Source: Listeria floridensis FSL S10-1187 (GTDB lineage: Bacteria > Bacillota > Bacilli > Lactobacillales > Listeriaceae). From it: a stretch of DNA of 43,105 nt. The stretch lies in the NCBI RefSeq assembly GCF_000525875.1, contig NZ_AODF01000021.1, forward strand, positions 1-43,105, written 5' to 3'. Numbering within the stretch: the stretch's first letter is position 1; each line of letters opens with the position of its first letter. Position numbers and translations under genes: made by a program. Below the pieces are notes generated by a model. It ran no database searches. It was not told the origin of the DNA and saw only the letters and a program-made list of their open reading frames with translations. Positions 8,684 to 17,737 of this stretch are shown here, piece by piece.

Positions 8684-8720
8684 AAAAAACCGAGCGGGCT
8701 AGGATGCCGCTCGGTTTTTT
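8684..8720. terminator. Bidirectional terminator between the esterase and the ROK kinase
   Basis: A perfect 14-bp stem, AAAAAACCGAGCGG / CCGCTCGGTTTTTT, has A and T flanks giving T runs on both strands. The stop codon of the minus-strand ROK gene overlaps its right end, so it serves both convergent genes. Confidence 0.9.
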
Positions 8721-9625
8721 AGTGAGACTGAAAATTTAAGTAGTGGTGGTAAGCACCAAGCAAGTTGGCATTGTTCCCAAGGCTACTAAGTGTCACATTC
8801 GGTTGCACGGTTTCAAGCAATTCTTCGAGCGGTTTAAGCGGAGTTGTCAATTTGTTAAGGCTCCTCTGGATATAGTCAAGCAACACAGATTGACTGCTTA
8901 TTCCCCCGCCGATTACGATTTTTTCAGGGTCAAGAATAGCTTGGATGTTCCAGATTTGTGCAGCAAGCGCATCGGTGAAGTTTTGTAAGATGGTCGAGGC
9001 ATCGGGATCGTCATTTTGAATCGCTTCGAAAAAGGCTTCGCCGGAAGTCTCATTCAGCGAAATTTGTTTTGCGGCGGCGAAGGGCCGCAAAAGGGCTTCA
9101 ATGCCATTTTTGACGGCAAGGAAGTCAGGTGTTTCTAAATCTGTACTTGTTTTTATGAGCGATAATTCGCCAGCTGAATGGTGGAAGCCGGATAGAATTT
9201 TTCGACCGATCATGACGGCACCGCCAACGCCCGTTCCAAGGACGATCATTGCGGCGCTTTGTTCGGTTTTCAGGTTGCCGCAAAACATTTCTCCGGCAAG
9301 TGCCGCTTTGGCATCGTTTTGCACGGCAACGGGCACTCCAAAAAAGGAGCGGTAAAGTTCTAGGACACTTTGACTGCGAATAAAGCGTAGCGAACCGCCG
9401 TGAAGCGCAAAGCCGGAAGCTTCATCAATTACTCCAGGCATAGACACGGCAACACCCGCAATTTCATCAATTTGGTTTAGGTAAATTCTAACGAGTTCTT
9501 CCTGAAAAGCGTTTAAGGTTTGAGGGGTTTTAATTTTTTTTGACGGGCCCAAGTTCGCCGCCACAGACAACACCATATTTGATAAAAGTGCCGCCGATAT
9601 CGAATGTGAGAATGTTTGTAGTCAT
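8719..9625 (-). CDS. ROK-family sugar kinase (beta-glucoside kinase-like), one apparent frameshift
   Basis: Read from ATG at 9625 the protein starts MTTNILTFDIGGTFIKYGVV, with the ROK/hexokinase phosphate-1 motif DIGGT. One extra A in the A8 run (plus-strand T8 at 9534-9541) breaks the frame. With seven A it continues ...GPVKKIKTPQTLNAF... to about 301 residues, a normal ROK length. VAVSMPGVID, VQNDAKAAL and VLGTGVGGAVMIGRKI are further family motifs. The Cys-rich zinc signature of many ROK proteins is not visible. There is no N-terminal helix-turn-helix, so it is a kinase rather than a repressor. It lies with a GH1 glucosidase and PTS EIIC, suggesting phosphorylation of a beta-glucoside or glucose. 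It is divergent from rpiR. Confidence 0.85.
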
Positions 9626-9649
9626 TGGTAGTCCCTCCTTTTGGAACGG

Positions 9650-9678
9650 TTTACTTCTTTTTGTATTTCCACTATAAT
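9650..9678 (+). promoter_or_regulatory. Predicted promoter of the RpiR regulator gene
   Basis: TTTACT (9650-9655) and a consensus TATAAT (9673-9678), 17 bp apart, lie 35 bp ahead of the regulator's start codon. Confidence 0.65.
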
Positions 9679-9712
9679 GAATGGAGTAATTTTGACAGGA
9701 GACGGTTTAAAC

Positions 9713-10460
9713 ATGCTTGAAAAAATAGCAACGATTAGAAATTTATCGGATTCTGATGAAGCTTTGCGGAGTTTTGTGTTTAAATATCCGGAAAAGGCAT
9801 CGACCTGCTCGGCACGCGCGATGGCTGCTGCAATTCCCTGTTCGCCTTCTACGGTAACTCGTTTCGTAAAAAAATGTGGTTTTCATGCGTACCATGATTT
9901 TCAGCTGTACATTAAAAATGAAGTGAGTGAAATAATGGAGAGCAGTATGACGGGTCACGTTTTTTTTGGAACGGATTTTTGTTGATCAAGTTTTTGACGG
10001 AAATATTTATAAAGATATCGGACGTGTCAATGAAGCCTTTTTAAAAGCGGATTGGATTTGTTGTATTGGAATGGGTTCGTCTGGAATTATAGCGGATTAT
10101 GCTGCACGTAAATTGAATACAATCGGTTTTAAAGCGATTTCTTCCAACGAACCGTATGCACCGATTTTAAGGCGGCAAATCAATGAGCCGAATAATGTGC
10201 TGCTGCTTTTTTCGACATCTGGCGAAACGCGAGAATTGATTGAACTTGTTCGGCTTTTAGAGCCGTATCAAAAGACTGTGATTAGTATGACGAATTCAAA
10301 GGAAAATACGCTTGCCAAGCTTTCGACGATTAATTTATCTTACTACACGGCCAAGCAGCGTCTAACGTATAATTTTGATTTGTCTTCGCAAATTCCAGTG
10401 GTTGCATTGATTGAATATTTGATTGCTTATTGCTATAATTCGCAAACAGCAGAGGATTAA
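9713..10460 (+). CDS. RpiR-family transcriptional regulator, one apparent frameshift
   Basis: The N-terminal RpiR helix-turn-helix (residues 1-75) includes ATIRNLSDSDEALRSFV and the recognition region AAAIPCSPSTVTRFVKKCGF. The C-terminal half is a SIS sugar-phosphate domain (WICCIGMGSSGIIADYAARK, then LLLFSTSGETRELIEL). The frame breaks at the T8 run 9960-9967. With seven T it reads through to about 248 residues, normal for the family. Start ATG 9713 follows AGGAGACGG. It probably senses a phosphorylated sugar and controls the adjacent ROK/EIIC/GH1 genes. Its stop codon lies in the centre of a palindrome shared with the EIIC gene on the other strand. Confidence 0.85.
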
Positions 10461-10474
10461 TCCTCTGCTGTTTG
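10443..10474. terminator. Perfect 32-bp palindrome serving as convergent terminator
   Basis: A perfect palindrome with 16-base arms (CAAACAGCAGAGGATT) is centred between 10458 and 10459. The stop codons of the plus-strand rpiR and the minus-strand EIIC gene overlap in the central TTAA. It encodes the last residues (QTAED) of both proteins. RNA from either strand would fold into a long hairpin, a likely bidirectional terminator although the T tracts are weak. Confidence 0.8.
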
Positions 10475-11812
10475 TGTGTTTTCGCGGGCAAGTTCTTGTT
10501 CGGTTTCATATTCTTTGCGATCTGCAACTTTAAAGAACGGATACCATGTCAGGATATTGATAATCAGCAGCACGATAAAGACTATCAAGAAATTAAAACC
10601 GCCTTTTAGGAACATTACGATTGGTGCCGGAGTTGTAAAGGGCATTGCGATCAGCGGATTGTAAGCTGAGAAATCAAGGAACGACATCATTGCCCAAGCA
10701 GTTCCGCCCATCAAAATCGGCGAAATAACCATCGGAATGAAGAAATACGGATTCAGCATGAGCGGCATCCCAAATATCAATGGTTCGTTAATGTTGAATA
10801 ATACGGGCGGACCAGCAAGTTTCAAGAGCTGTTTATAGCGGGCAGATTTGGCTCGGAACATTGAAATTGCAAGTCCATATGTCGCGCCTTGTCCGCCGAA
10901 CCCATTTCCACAGACGTAAGAAACAATAGCCATTGCCAGGTACGGTAGCTCTTGATGATGCTGAAAAGCTACCATGTTTGCCGTCATATTCGCTGTCAGC
11001 ATTGGCATGACAACACCATAAACCATGTTCGGATGGATACCGAAGAACCAAAGCAGATTGGCGATTGTAAAAATAAGGATGATCGCAATCGGCGAAGCAG
11101 TCAGGTTTTGCAGTGGAAGCTGAACGAGCGTGGAAATAAAGGTGAAGATACTTTCAAACGGTGTGTAAGAGAAAAGAACTCGTACGATGAAAAAGATGGC
11201 CAAGATAATGCCTGAAAGTATAGCTGGACTAAGTGATTCTGATACGTTTTTTGGAACGGAGTCTGGCATTTTGATCGTAATATTTTTCTTGACGAGGAAG
11301 CAGTACAGGAGGCCAACAATATAGCCGACTAAGATGGCAACGAAGAGACCGGAACCTCCTGTATAAAGGGTTTGAAAAGCTTCGATATTTGTACTGGATT
11401 TGATAAGAGCTTTGGCTGGAAATTCGGTGACATTTTTGCCAAGTACAAAAGTTTGAATTGATTGCGGCATGAGTAGGAAAAACGAAGCAATCCCAAGCAA
11501 GCCAGCAGGAAGCGGATCACGACCGTCTTTTTTGGCATAGACGTAAGCAAAGTTAAAGGCAACGTAGACGGAAAGTAGATTGATTGTTGCTCCAAGTGCG
11601 GCATTGAAATGCGCAGTCAATCCTGTTTTCGCAAGCAAATTAATCCAAGCAGGAATCGGGAAGTTGCCGATAATCATCAAGAGGGCAACGCCAAGTGTGA
11701 TCGGAGTTGTTCGCATGAAAGCTTCTGCAAGAGCACTGAAAAACTTGCTGCGGTTCATTCGAGAAGCGACTGGGCCAATAAATTTATTTAAAAATCGTTC
11801 AAGTGTTTCCAT
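10457..11812 (-). CDS. PTS system EIIC component, lactose/cellobiose family
   Basis: A 451-residue integral membrane transporter subunit that moves a sugar, probably a beta-glucoside, across the membrane while it is phosphorylated by EIIB. It has about ten hydrophobic segments and the EIIC Lac/cel signatures LWFFGIHPNMVYGVVMP, GNGFGGQGATYGLA and the substrate-loop motif FNINEPLIFGMPLMLNP. ATG 11812 follows AAAGGAGAA. It lies 43 bp downstream of the GH1 glucosidase gene in the same orientation, so they form an operon. No EIIA or EIIB gene is found in the window, so it must borrow these from elsewhere. Its last residues, QTAED, equal those of the opposing RpiR. Confidence 0.92.
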   Translation of the reverse strand: METLERFLNKFIGPVASRMNRSKFFSALAEAFMRTTPITLGVALLMIIGNFPIPAWINLLAKTGLTAHFNAALGATINLLSVYVAFNFAYVYAKKDGRDPLPAGLLGIASFFLLMPQSIQTFVLGKNVTEFPAKALIKSSTNIEAFQTLYTGGSGLFVAILVGYIVGLLYCFLVKKNITIKMPDSVPKNVSESLSPAILSGIILAIFFIVRVLFSYTPFESIFTFISTLVQLPLQNLTASPIAIILIFTIANLLWFFGIHPNMVYGVVMPMLTANMTANMVAFQHHQELPYLAMAIVSYVCGNGFGGQGATYGLAISMFRAKSARYKQLLKLAGPPVLFNINEPLIFGMPLMLNPYFFIPMVISPILMGGTAWAMMSFLDFSAYNPLIAMPFTTPAPIVMFLKGGFNFLIVFIVLLIINILTWYPFFKVADRKEYETEQELARENTQTAED

Positions 11813-11855
11813 TAGTCATTCTCCTTTTTTGTTAAGCTAGCGCCATTTGTGTCAA

Positions 11856-13269
<1,414 letters not shown>

Positions 13270-13330
13270 CGTAATTCCTCACTTCGTTGATTTTTAATAC
13301 ACGTTCATCATAGTCGATAGGGAAGTAAAA

Positions 13331-13344
13331 TGTAAGCGCTTTTC
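13331..13344 (-). promoter_or_regulatory. Putative CcpA-binding cre site upstream of the glucosidase operon
   Basis: On the minus strand GAAAAGCGCTTACA matches the cre consensus TGWAARCGYTWNCW at 12 of 14 positions with an intact AAGCGCTT core. It lies about 60 bp ahead of the phospho-beta-glucosidase start, where CcpA would repress a beta-glucoside operon during growth on preferred sugars. Confidence 0.6.
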
Positions 13345-13505
13345 TTGTTTGTGCAACGCGTTTCAGAAAGATGAAACAGTCTTTTGCCGTTTGAATAAAT
13401 AGAACTCTATTTTTTAAAAAATTAAAGTTTTTGTGGATTTCCGTATGTTTGAATACGCTTTCTTATTTTTATTCGCAAAAACATTCTAAAAATCGGCTTT
13501 TCAAT

Positions 13506-13534
13506 TTGAAATCAATTCTTAGTCATGTTATTAT
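13506..13534 (+). promoter_or_regulatory. Predicted sigma-A promoter of the cshA leader
   Basis: TTGAAA (13506-13511) and TATTAT (13529-13534) are exactly 17 bp apart. Transcription from here would start near 13541, about 270 nt ahead of the helicase start codon. Confidence 0.65.
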
Positions 13535-13540
13535 GAGTAG

Positions 13541-13809
13541 TGGATGTTTATTAGGTTTTGATAGCTAGCCTAGTGAGAATGAGGGCTTTTTTTTATTTTA
13601 TGCGTCGGAATTGTGAGTTTCATTACGATTTTGGAAGATGCACATTGGTGAGTGGTTCGCGTGCGAACTGCAATTTATTAGCCAAATAAAATGAAAGTGA
13701 CGAATTCATTTTCATTTTTTATTAGGTCATTAAAGATTCATTATGAAAGCGTATGATGAAGAATAAAGCTCTCCTGCCAAAACTTTTAAAGAATAAAGGA
13801 GAAATGACA
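13541..13809 (+). promoter_or_regulatory. Long structured 5' leader of the DEAD-box helicase gene
   Basis: Between the predicted promoter and the helicase start lie about 270 nt without a gene. They hold an AGCCT...GGGCT hairpin with a T8 tail (13566-13594), a perfect small hairpin GTTCGC-GT-GCGAAC (13656-13669), and an 11-bp terminator-like stem (AATGAAAGTGA / TCATTTTCATT, 13690-13716) with a T tail to 13720. The arrangement suggests post-transcriptional or attenuation control. The gene-free stretch between 13345 and 13505 shows nothing I can name. Confidence 0.5.
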
Positions 13810-15303
13810 TTGACAAAGTTTTCAGAGTTTGGTCTGGACGAAAAAATTGTAAAATCAGTTAAACGAATGGGGTTTGAAGAGGCAACACCAATTCAAGAAA
13901 AAACGATTCCGATCGGTCTTGAAGGAAAAGACTTAATCGGGCAAGCACAAACTGGTACTGGTAAAACTGCTGCTTTTGGATTGCCGATGATTCAAAAAAT
14001 TGATCAAAAAAATCAAAACGTGCAAGGCTTAATTATTGCACCAACACGTGAGTTAGCCATTCAAGTTTCAGAAGAACTTTACAAATTAAGTTATGACAAG
14101 CATGTTCGCGTGCTTGCAGTTTACGGCGGATCTGATATTAGTCGTCAAATTCGTTCGCTTAAGAAAAAACCACAAATTGTTGTAGGTACACCAGGACGAA
14201 TTCTTGATCATATTAATCGCCGTACGTTGAAACTCGATCATGTTGAAACGCTTGTACTTGACGAAGCGGATGAAATGCTTAACATGGGCTTCATTGACGA
14301 TATTGAATCAATCTTGAAGGAAGTTCCTGATGAGCGTCAAACATTGCTGTTTTCAGCGACAATGCCTGATCCGATTCGTCGCATTGGTGAACGTTTCATG
14401 CACAATCCAGAACTCATCCGGATTAAAGCAAAAGAAATGACGGCTCTTCTAATTGAACAATTCTTCATTAAAGTTCATGAAAAAGAAAAATTTGATGTAT
14501 TAAGCCGTTTGCTTGATGTACAATCCCCAGAGCTTGCAATTGTATTTGGACGGACAAAACGTCGTGTTGATGAGCTTTCACGAGCTCTTGATATGCGCGG
14601 ATATGTTGCAGAAGGAATTCACGGTGACTTGACACAAGCGAAACGGATGAGTGTACTGCGTAAGTTTAAAGAAGGAAAAATTGATGTTCTTGTAGCAACT
14701 GATGTTGCTGCGCGTGGACTTGATATTTCTGGTGTGACACACGTATATAACTATGATATTCCACAAGATCCTGAAAGTTATGTTCACCGAATCGGTCGTA
14801 CAGGACGTGCAGGAAAAGAAGGCATGGCAATTACTTTTGTCCAACCGCGCGAAATGGGATACTTGCGTACTGTTGAACAAACAACGAAGAAAAGAATGCA
14901 GCCGCTTAAGCCGCCGACTTGGGATGAAGCTTTTGCTGGACAACTGCGTGTTGCAACAGAAAAAATCACTGAAATTATTACAGAAGAAAATCTAGCTGAT
15001 TATAAAGCGGTGGCAAGTGAGCTGCTTGAAAATTATGATGCATCGGATATTGCAGCAGCAATGCTTAAGATGCTTGCAAAAGAACCGGATCAAACACCAG
15101 TTCATATCACAGAAGAACGTCCGCTTCCTGCGCGTTACGGCGGTAAAGGAAAAGGCGGCGGTGGCGGCAACTATCGTGGTGGAAAAGGCGGCGGATACCG
15201 TGATCGCAACAATAGTGGCAAAGGTCGCCGCGGTTCTGGCAGCGGTTCGAGAGATCGTCGCGGAAATGGCGGAAAAGGCAACTATTCGAAGAAATCGAAA
15301 TAA
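13810..15303 (+). CDS. cshA: DEAD-box ATP-dependent RNA helicase, CshA type
   Basis: About 497 residues, a cytoplasmic RNA helicase linked in relatives to RNA decay, ribosome assembly and cold growth. The motifs in order are the Q-motif [13 protein letters not shown], motif I AQTGTGKT (about 46-53), PTRELA, GTPGR, DEAD (about 152), SAT, ARGLD and [10 protein letters not shown] (about 326). The C-terminal tail is Gly/Arg/Lys-rich and low complexity ([14 protein letters not shown]), as in CshA/YdbR for RNA binding. The TTG at 13810 ([12 protein letters not shown]) is chosen over upstream ATGs because AAAGGAG at 13795-13801 lies 8 bp before it and the N-terminus then matches the family. It has a long leader upstream and a terminator after. 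Confidence 0.92.
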   Translation: MTKFSEFGLDEKIVKSVKRMGFEEATPIQEKTIPIGLEGKDLIGQAQTGTGKTAAFGLPMIQKIDQKNQNVQGLIIAPTRELAIQVSEELYKLSYDKHVRVLAVYGGSDISRQIRSLKKKPQIVVGTPGRILDHINRRTLKLDHVETLVLDEADEMLNMGFIDDIESILKEVPDERQTLLFSATMPDPIRRIGERFMHNPELIRIKAKEMTALLIEQFFIKVHEKEKFDVLSRLLDVQSPELAIVFGRTKRRVDELSRALDMRGYVAEGIHGDLTQAKRMSVLRKFKEGKIDVLVATDVAARGLDISGVTHVYNYDIPQDPESYVHRIGRTGRAGKEGMAITFVQPREMGYLRTVEQTTKKRMQPLKPPTWDEAFAGQLRVATEKITEIITEENLADYKAVASELLENYDASDIAAAMLKMLAKEPDQTPVHITEERPLPARYGGKGKGGGGGNYRGGKGGGYRDRNNSGKGRRGSGSGSRDRRGNGGKGNYSKKSK

Positions 15304-15312
15304 GTATGGTGA

Positions 15313-15348
15313 AAAACCGTTCCAACTTTAGTTGGGAGGGTTTTTTTT
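15313..15348 (+). terminator. Terminator after cshA
   Basis: A stem of about 13 bp with two mismatches (AAACCGTTCCAAC / GTTGGGAGGGTTT) closes a TTTA loop and is followed by eight T. Confidence 0.8.
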
Positions 15349-15375
15349 GTTTGGAAGAACGTACAAATGGGGTAA
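15349..15375 (+). promoter_or_regulatory. Putative sigma-B promoter of the glutamate decarboxylase gene
   Basis: GTTTGG (15349-15354) and GGGTAA (15370-15375) are separated by 15 bp. This fits the sigma-B consensus GTTT-N13-17-GGGWAW and lies 32 bp ahead of the decarboxylase start. Sigma-B control of glutamate decarboxylases is known in Listeria, and sigB itself is encoded in this window. Confidence 0.7.
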
Positions 15376-15406
15376 GGAATGCTAGATATAGAAAGAAGGG
15401 GATTTT

Positions 15407-16802
15407 ATGCTTTATGGAGAAAATGATAAGAAAACTAGCCAAAACTACTCGGTTCCAATTTTCGGTTCAGCAGAAGAAAACCGCGATATTCCTAAATATC
15501 GACTAGGAGAAACATCCGTCGAACCACGAATTGCTTATCAGCTGTTAAAAGACCAGCTGATGGATGAAGGGAATGCCCGGCAAAACCTAGCTACTTTTTG
15601 CCAGACATACATGGAACCAGAAGCGCGGCGTTTGATGGAAGAAACACTTGAAAAAAAATGCAATCGACAAATCGGAATATCCGCAAACAGCTGAAATTGA
15701 AAATCGTTGTGTGAATATTCTAGCGGATCTATGGCATGCGAAGGAAAATTATATCGGAACCTCAACGGTTGGATCAAGTGAGGCTTGTATGCTTAGCGGG
15801 ATGGCACTCAAGTTTAGATGGCGTCATTTAGCGGAAGCGAGGGGAATCAATGTAAACAAGCAAAAACCAAATCTTGTGATTTCATCGGGTTATCAAGTGT
15901 GTTGGGAGAAATTTGCCGTCTATTTTGATGTTGAGTTACGGGAAGTGCCAGTTGATCCGAGACACTTAAGTTTGAATCTAGAAAAGGTTTTGGATTTCGT
16001 GGATGAATACACGATCGGAATTGTTGGGATACTGGGTATTACATATACTGGGAAATTTGATGATATTAAAGCGTTAGACCGTTTGGCTGCAGATTATAAT
16101 GCTCAGCACGAGCATCAGCTCGTGATCCATGTGGATGCAGCAAGTGGGGGAATGTTTGCACCGTTTACGAATCCCGAGCTCGAATGGGATTTCAGGCTCG
16201 AAAATGTAGTTTCCATTAATACTTCTGGACATAAATACGGACTGGTTTATCCAGGCGTCGGTTGGGTGGTTTTTCGGGACACCAAATTTTTACCGCAAGA
16301 ATTGGTTTTCAAGGTGAGCTATCTCGGAGGCGAAATGCCGACAATGGCCATCAATTTTTCACGCAGTGCCAGTCAAATTATTGGGCAGTATTATAATTTT
16401 ATTCGGTTCGGGAAGGCCGGGTACAGAGAAATTCATGAACGGACGAGGAGTGTGGCACTGTTTCTTGCGGAGGAATTGCGGAAAACAGGATTGTTTGAGG
16501 TCTTGAATGATGGCGAAAACTTGCCGATCGTTTGCTATAAGCTGAAAGAGACGAGCCATGTTAAATGGACGCTTTATGACCTTTCGGACCGTCTTTTAAT
16601 GCGAGGCTGGCAAGTTCCGGCCTATCCGCTTCCGCATGATATGGAAGAGGTCGTGATTCAGCGCTACGTGTGCCGAGCAGATCTCGGACACAATATGTCG
16701 AGCGAGTTTGTTGCGGATTTGCATGAAGCGATTAAGGAACTTGACCAAGCGCATATTTTATTCCATGATGGGGATGTAAAAACATATGGATTTACACATT
16801 GA
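15407..16802 (+). CDS. Glutamate decarboxylase, one apparent frameshift
   Basis: A PLP enzyme that converts glutamate to GABA and consumes a cytoplasmic proton, a core of acid resistance. The N-terminal part (VPIFGSAEENRDIPKYRLG) and the rest are in different frames. With seven instead of eight A at 15651-15658 it reads ...ETLEKNAIDKSEYPQTAEIENRCV... giving about 464 residues, the standard Gad length. STVGSSEACMLSGMALKFRW, HVDAASGGMFAPF and the PLP-lysine motif INTSGHKYGLVYPGVGW (Lys about 275) are diagnostic. ATG 15407 follows AAGAAGGGG. No glutamate/GABA antiporter gene is adjacent, so this is an unpaired decarboxylase. Confidence 0.92.
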
Positions 16803-16804
16803 TA

Positions 16805-16850
16805 AAAAGCAGCATTCGGAGGTTTAGAAAAACTTCCGGATGCTGCTTTT
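16805..16850. terminator. Bidirectional terminator after the decarboxylase gene
   Basis: A 16-bp stem (AAAAGCAGCATTCGGA / TCCGGATGCTGCTTTT, one G-U pair) lies between the convergent decarboxylase and DUF981-like genes. Both strands end the hairpin in T. Confidence 0.88.
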
Positions 16851-16851
16851 A

Positions 16852-17580
16852 TTAGTTCATTGTATGAACGATCAAACCGATATGAGTAAAGTAATTCATC
16901 ACGCCGAATAGAACAAAGATGATTCCAGCAATCAACCACAGTATTTTGACCGTTTTTACAAGGCCTAGTGGTGGTGATTTTTTGAGAATGAACGGGAAAA
17001 GTGTAGCTCCGATACCGGTTATGGCATAGAGCAAGGAAATGAAGCTTGCTTCGACCATTGGATAGTCGGCGAGGAGACCGGAAATCGGTTCTTCTTTAGG
17101 TGCAGCGAAGAGCTGGAAGGTAACGCCTGCGATACCAATTGCGATCAAAGCAAGTCCCATCGCGGCACCGAAATAGGAAATCGGTTTAAGCAGCCCAGGT
17201 AAATCTTGGCTGAGACGTTCGGAAATCAATTTCTCGTTTTTAACATCGAGTTTTTCTTCTCGCAGATAAAAGCTATTGCGGCGGTGAAGCAAGTAAGCAG
17301 CGGCAAGAAGCAGGATACCGAAGGCGAGAACGGGTTCGCCAAAAATAATATCGTCGAACGGGAAGCCAATTTTTGAAAGCGGCCAAGTAAGCGTCATATG
17401 AGCGCCGGTTAATGTCAAAATAATCCCCGGAATAGCGAAGCCGACAACCCAGCTATCTAAATACCCAATTTCTCCTTTTTGTAATTTTTTACCAAACTGC
17501 AGAATCAAAAGAAGTGCAATCCCTGTTGCAACAGACATGATCGTATTGTAGACGGCTGTATGAGACCAATCAATTGTCAT
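16852..17580 (-). CDS. DUF981-like integral membrane protein
   Basis: About 242 residues with six or seven hydrophobic segments. Recognisable stretches include DSWVVGFAIPGIILTLTGAHMTLTWPL in the first half and VEASFISLLYAITGIGATLFP with VLFGVMNYFTHIGLI near the end. This resembles the DUF981 family of bacterial membrane proteins, whose function is unknown to me. ATG 17580 (MTIDWSHTAVYN) is chosen because AGGGGG lies about 10 bp upstream on the minus strand. The frame is open further upstream but without such a site. It stands alone, between the convergent decarboxylase and the YhgE gene. No catalytic motif is evident. Confidence 0.7.
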   Translation of the reverse strand: MTIDWSHTAVYNTIMSVATGIALLLILQFGKKLQKGEIGYLDSWVVGFAIPGIILTLTGAHMTLTWPLSKIGFPFDDIIFGEPVLAFGILLLAAAYLLHRRNSFYLREEKLDVKNEKLISERLSQDLPGLLKPISYFGAAMGLALIAIGIAGVTFQLFAAPKEEPISGLLADYPMVEASFISLLYAITGIGATLFPFILKKSPPLGLVKTVKILWLIAGIIFVLFGVMNYFTHIGLIVHTMN

Positions 17581-17680
17581 TTCTGTGAATCCCCCTTTTT
17601 CATGTATTCGCTTACAACTATAGCACCGTCTGTGAGAAAAAGCTGTGCTTCTGTTTTGAGAAGGCAAATTAGTTGAAATG

Positions 17681-17721
17681 AAAAACGACCCGATTCGGCT
17701 TTTCTTACCAAATCGGGTCGT
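17681..17721 (-). terminator. Terminator of the rrf2-yhgE operon
   Basis: A perfect 11-bp stem, ACGACCCGATT / AATCGGGTCGT, is followed on the minus strand by five T, 16 bp after the YhgE stop codon. Confidence 0.85.
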
Positions 17722-17737
17722 GAAATTTGATTTCGTT

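Noticed and set aside
13533..13568. 11-codon leader peptide (MSSGCLLGFDS) in the cshA leader
   Set aside because: Its ATG overlaps the predicted -10 element, so it would not be transcribed, and there is no binding site.
13743..13756. Second cre-like sequence TGAAAGCGTATGAT near cshA
   Set aside because: Two mismatches include the central half-site, and CcpA control of this helicase is not expected; likely chance.
14578..15442. Several 60-120 codon frames overlapping cshA
   Set aside because: All lie antisense or out of frame to a clear DEAD-box helicase with continuous motifs.
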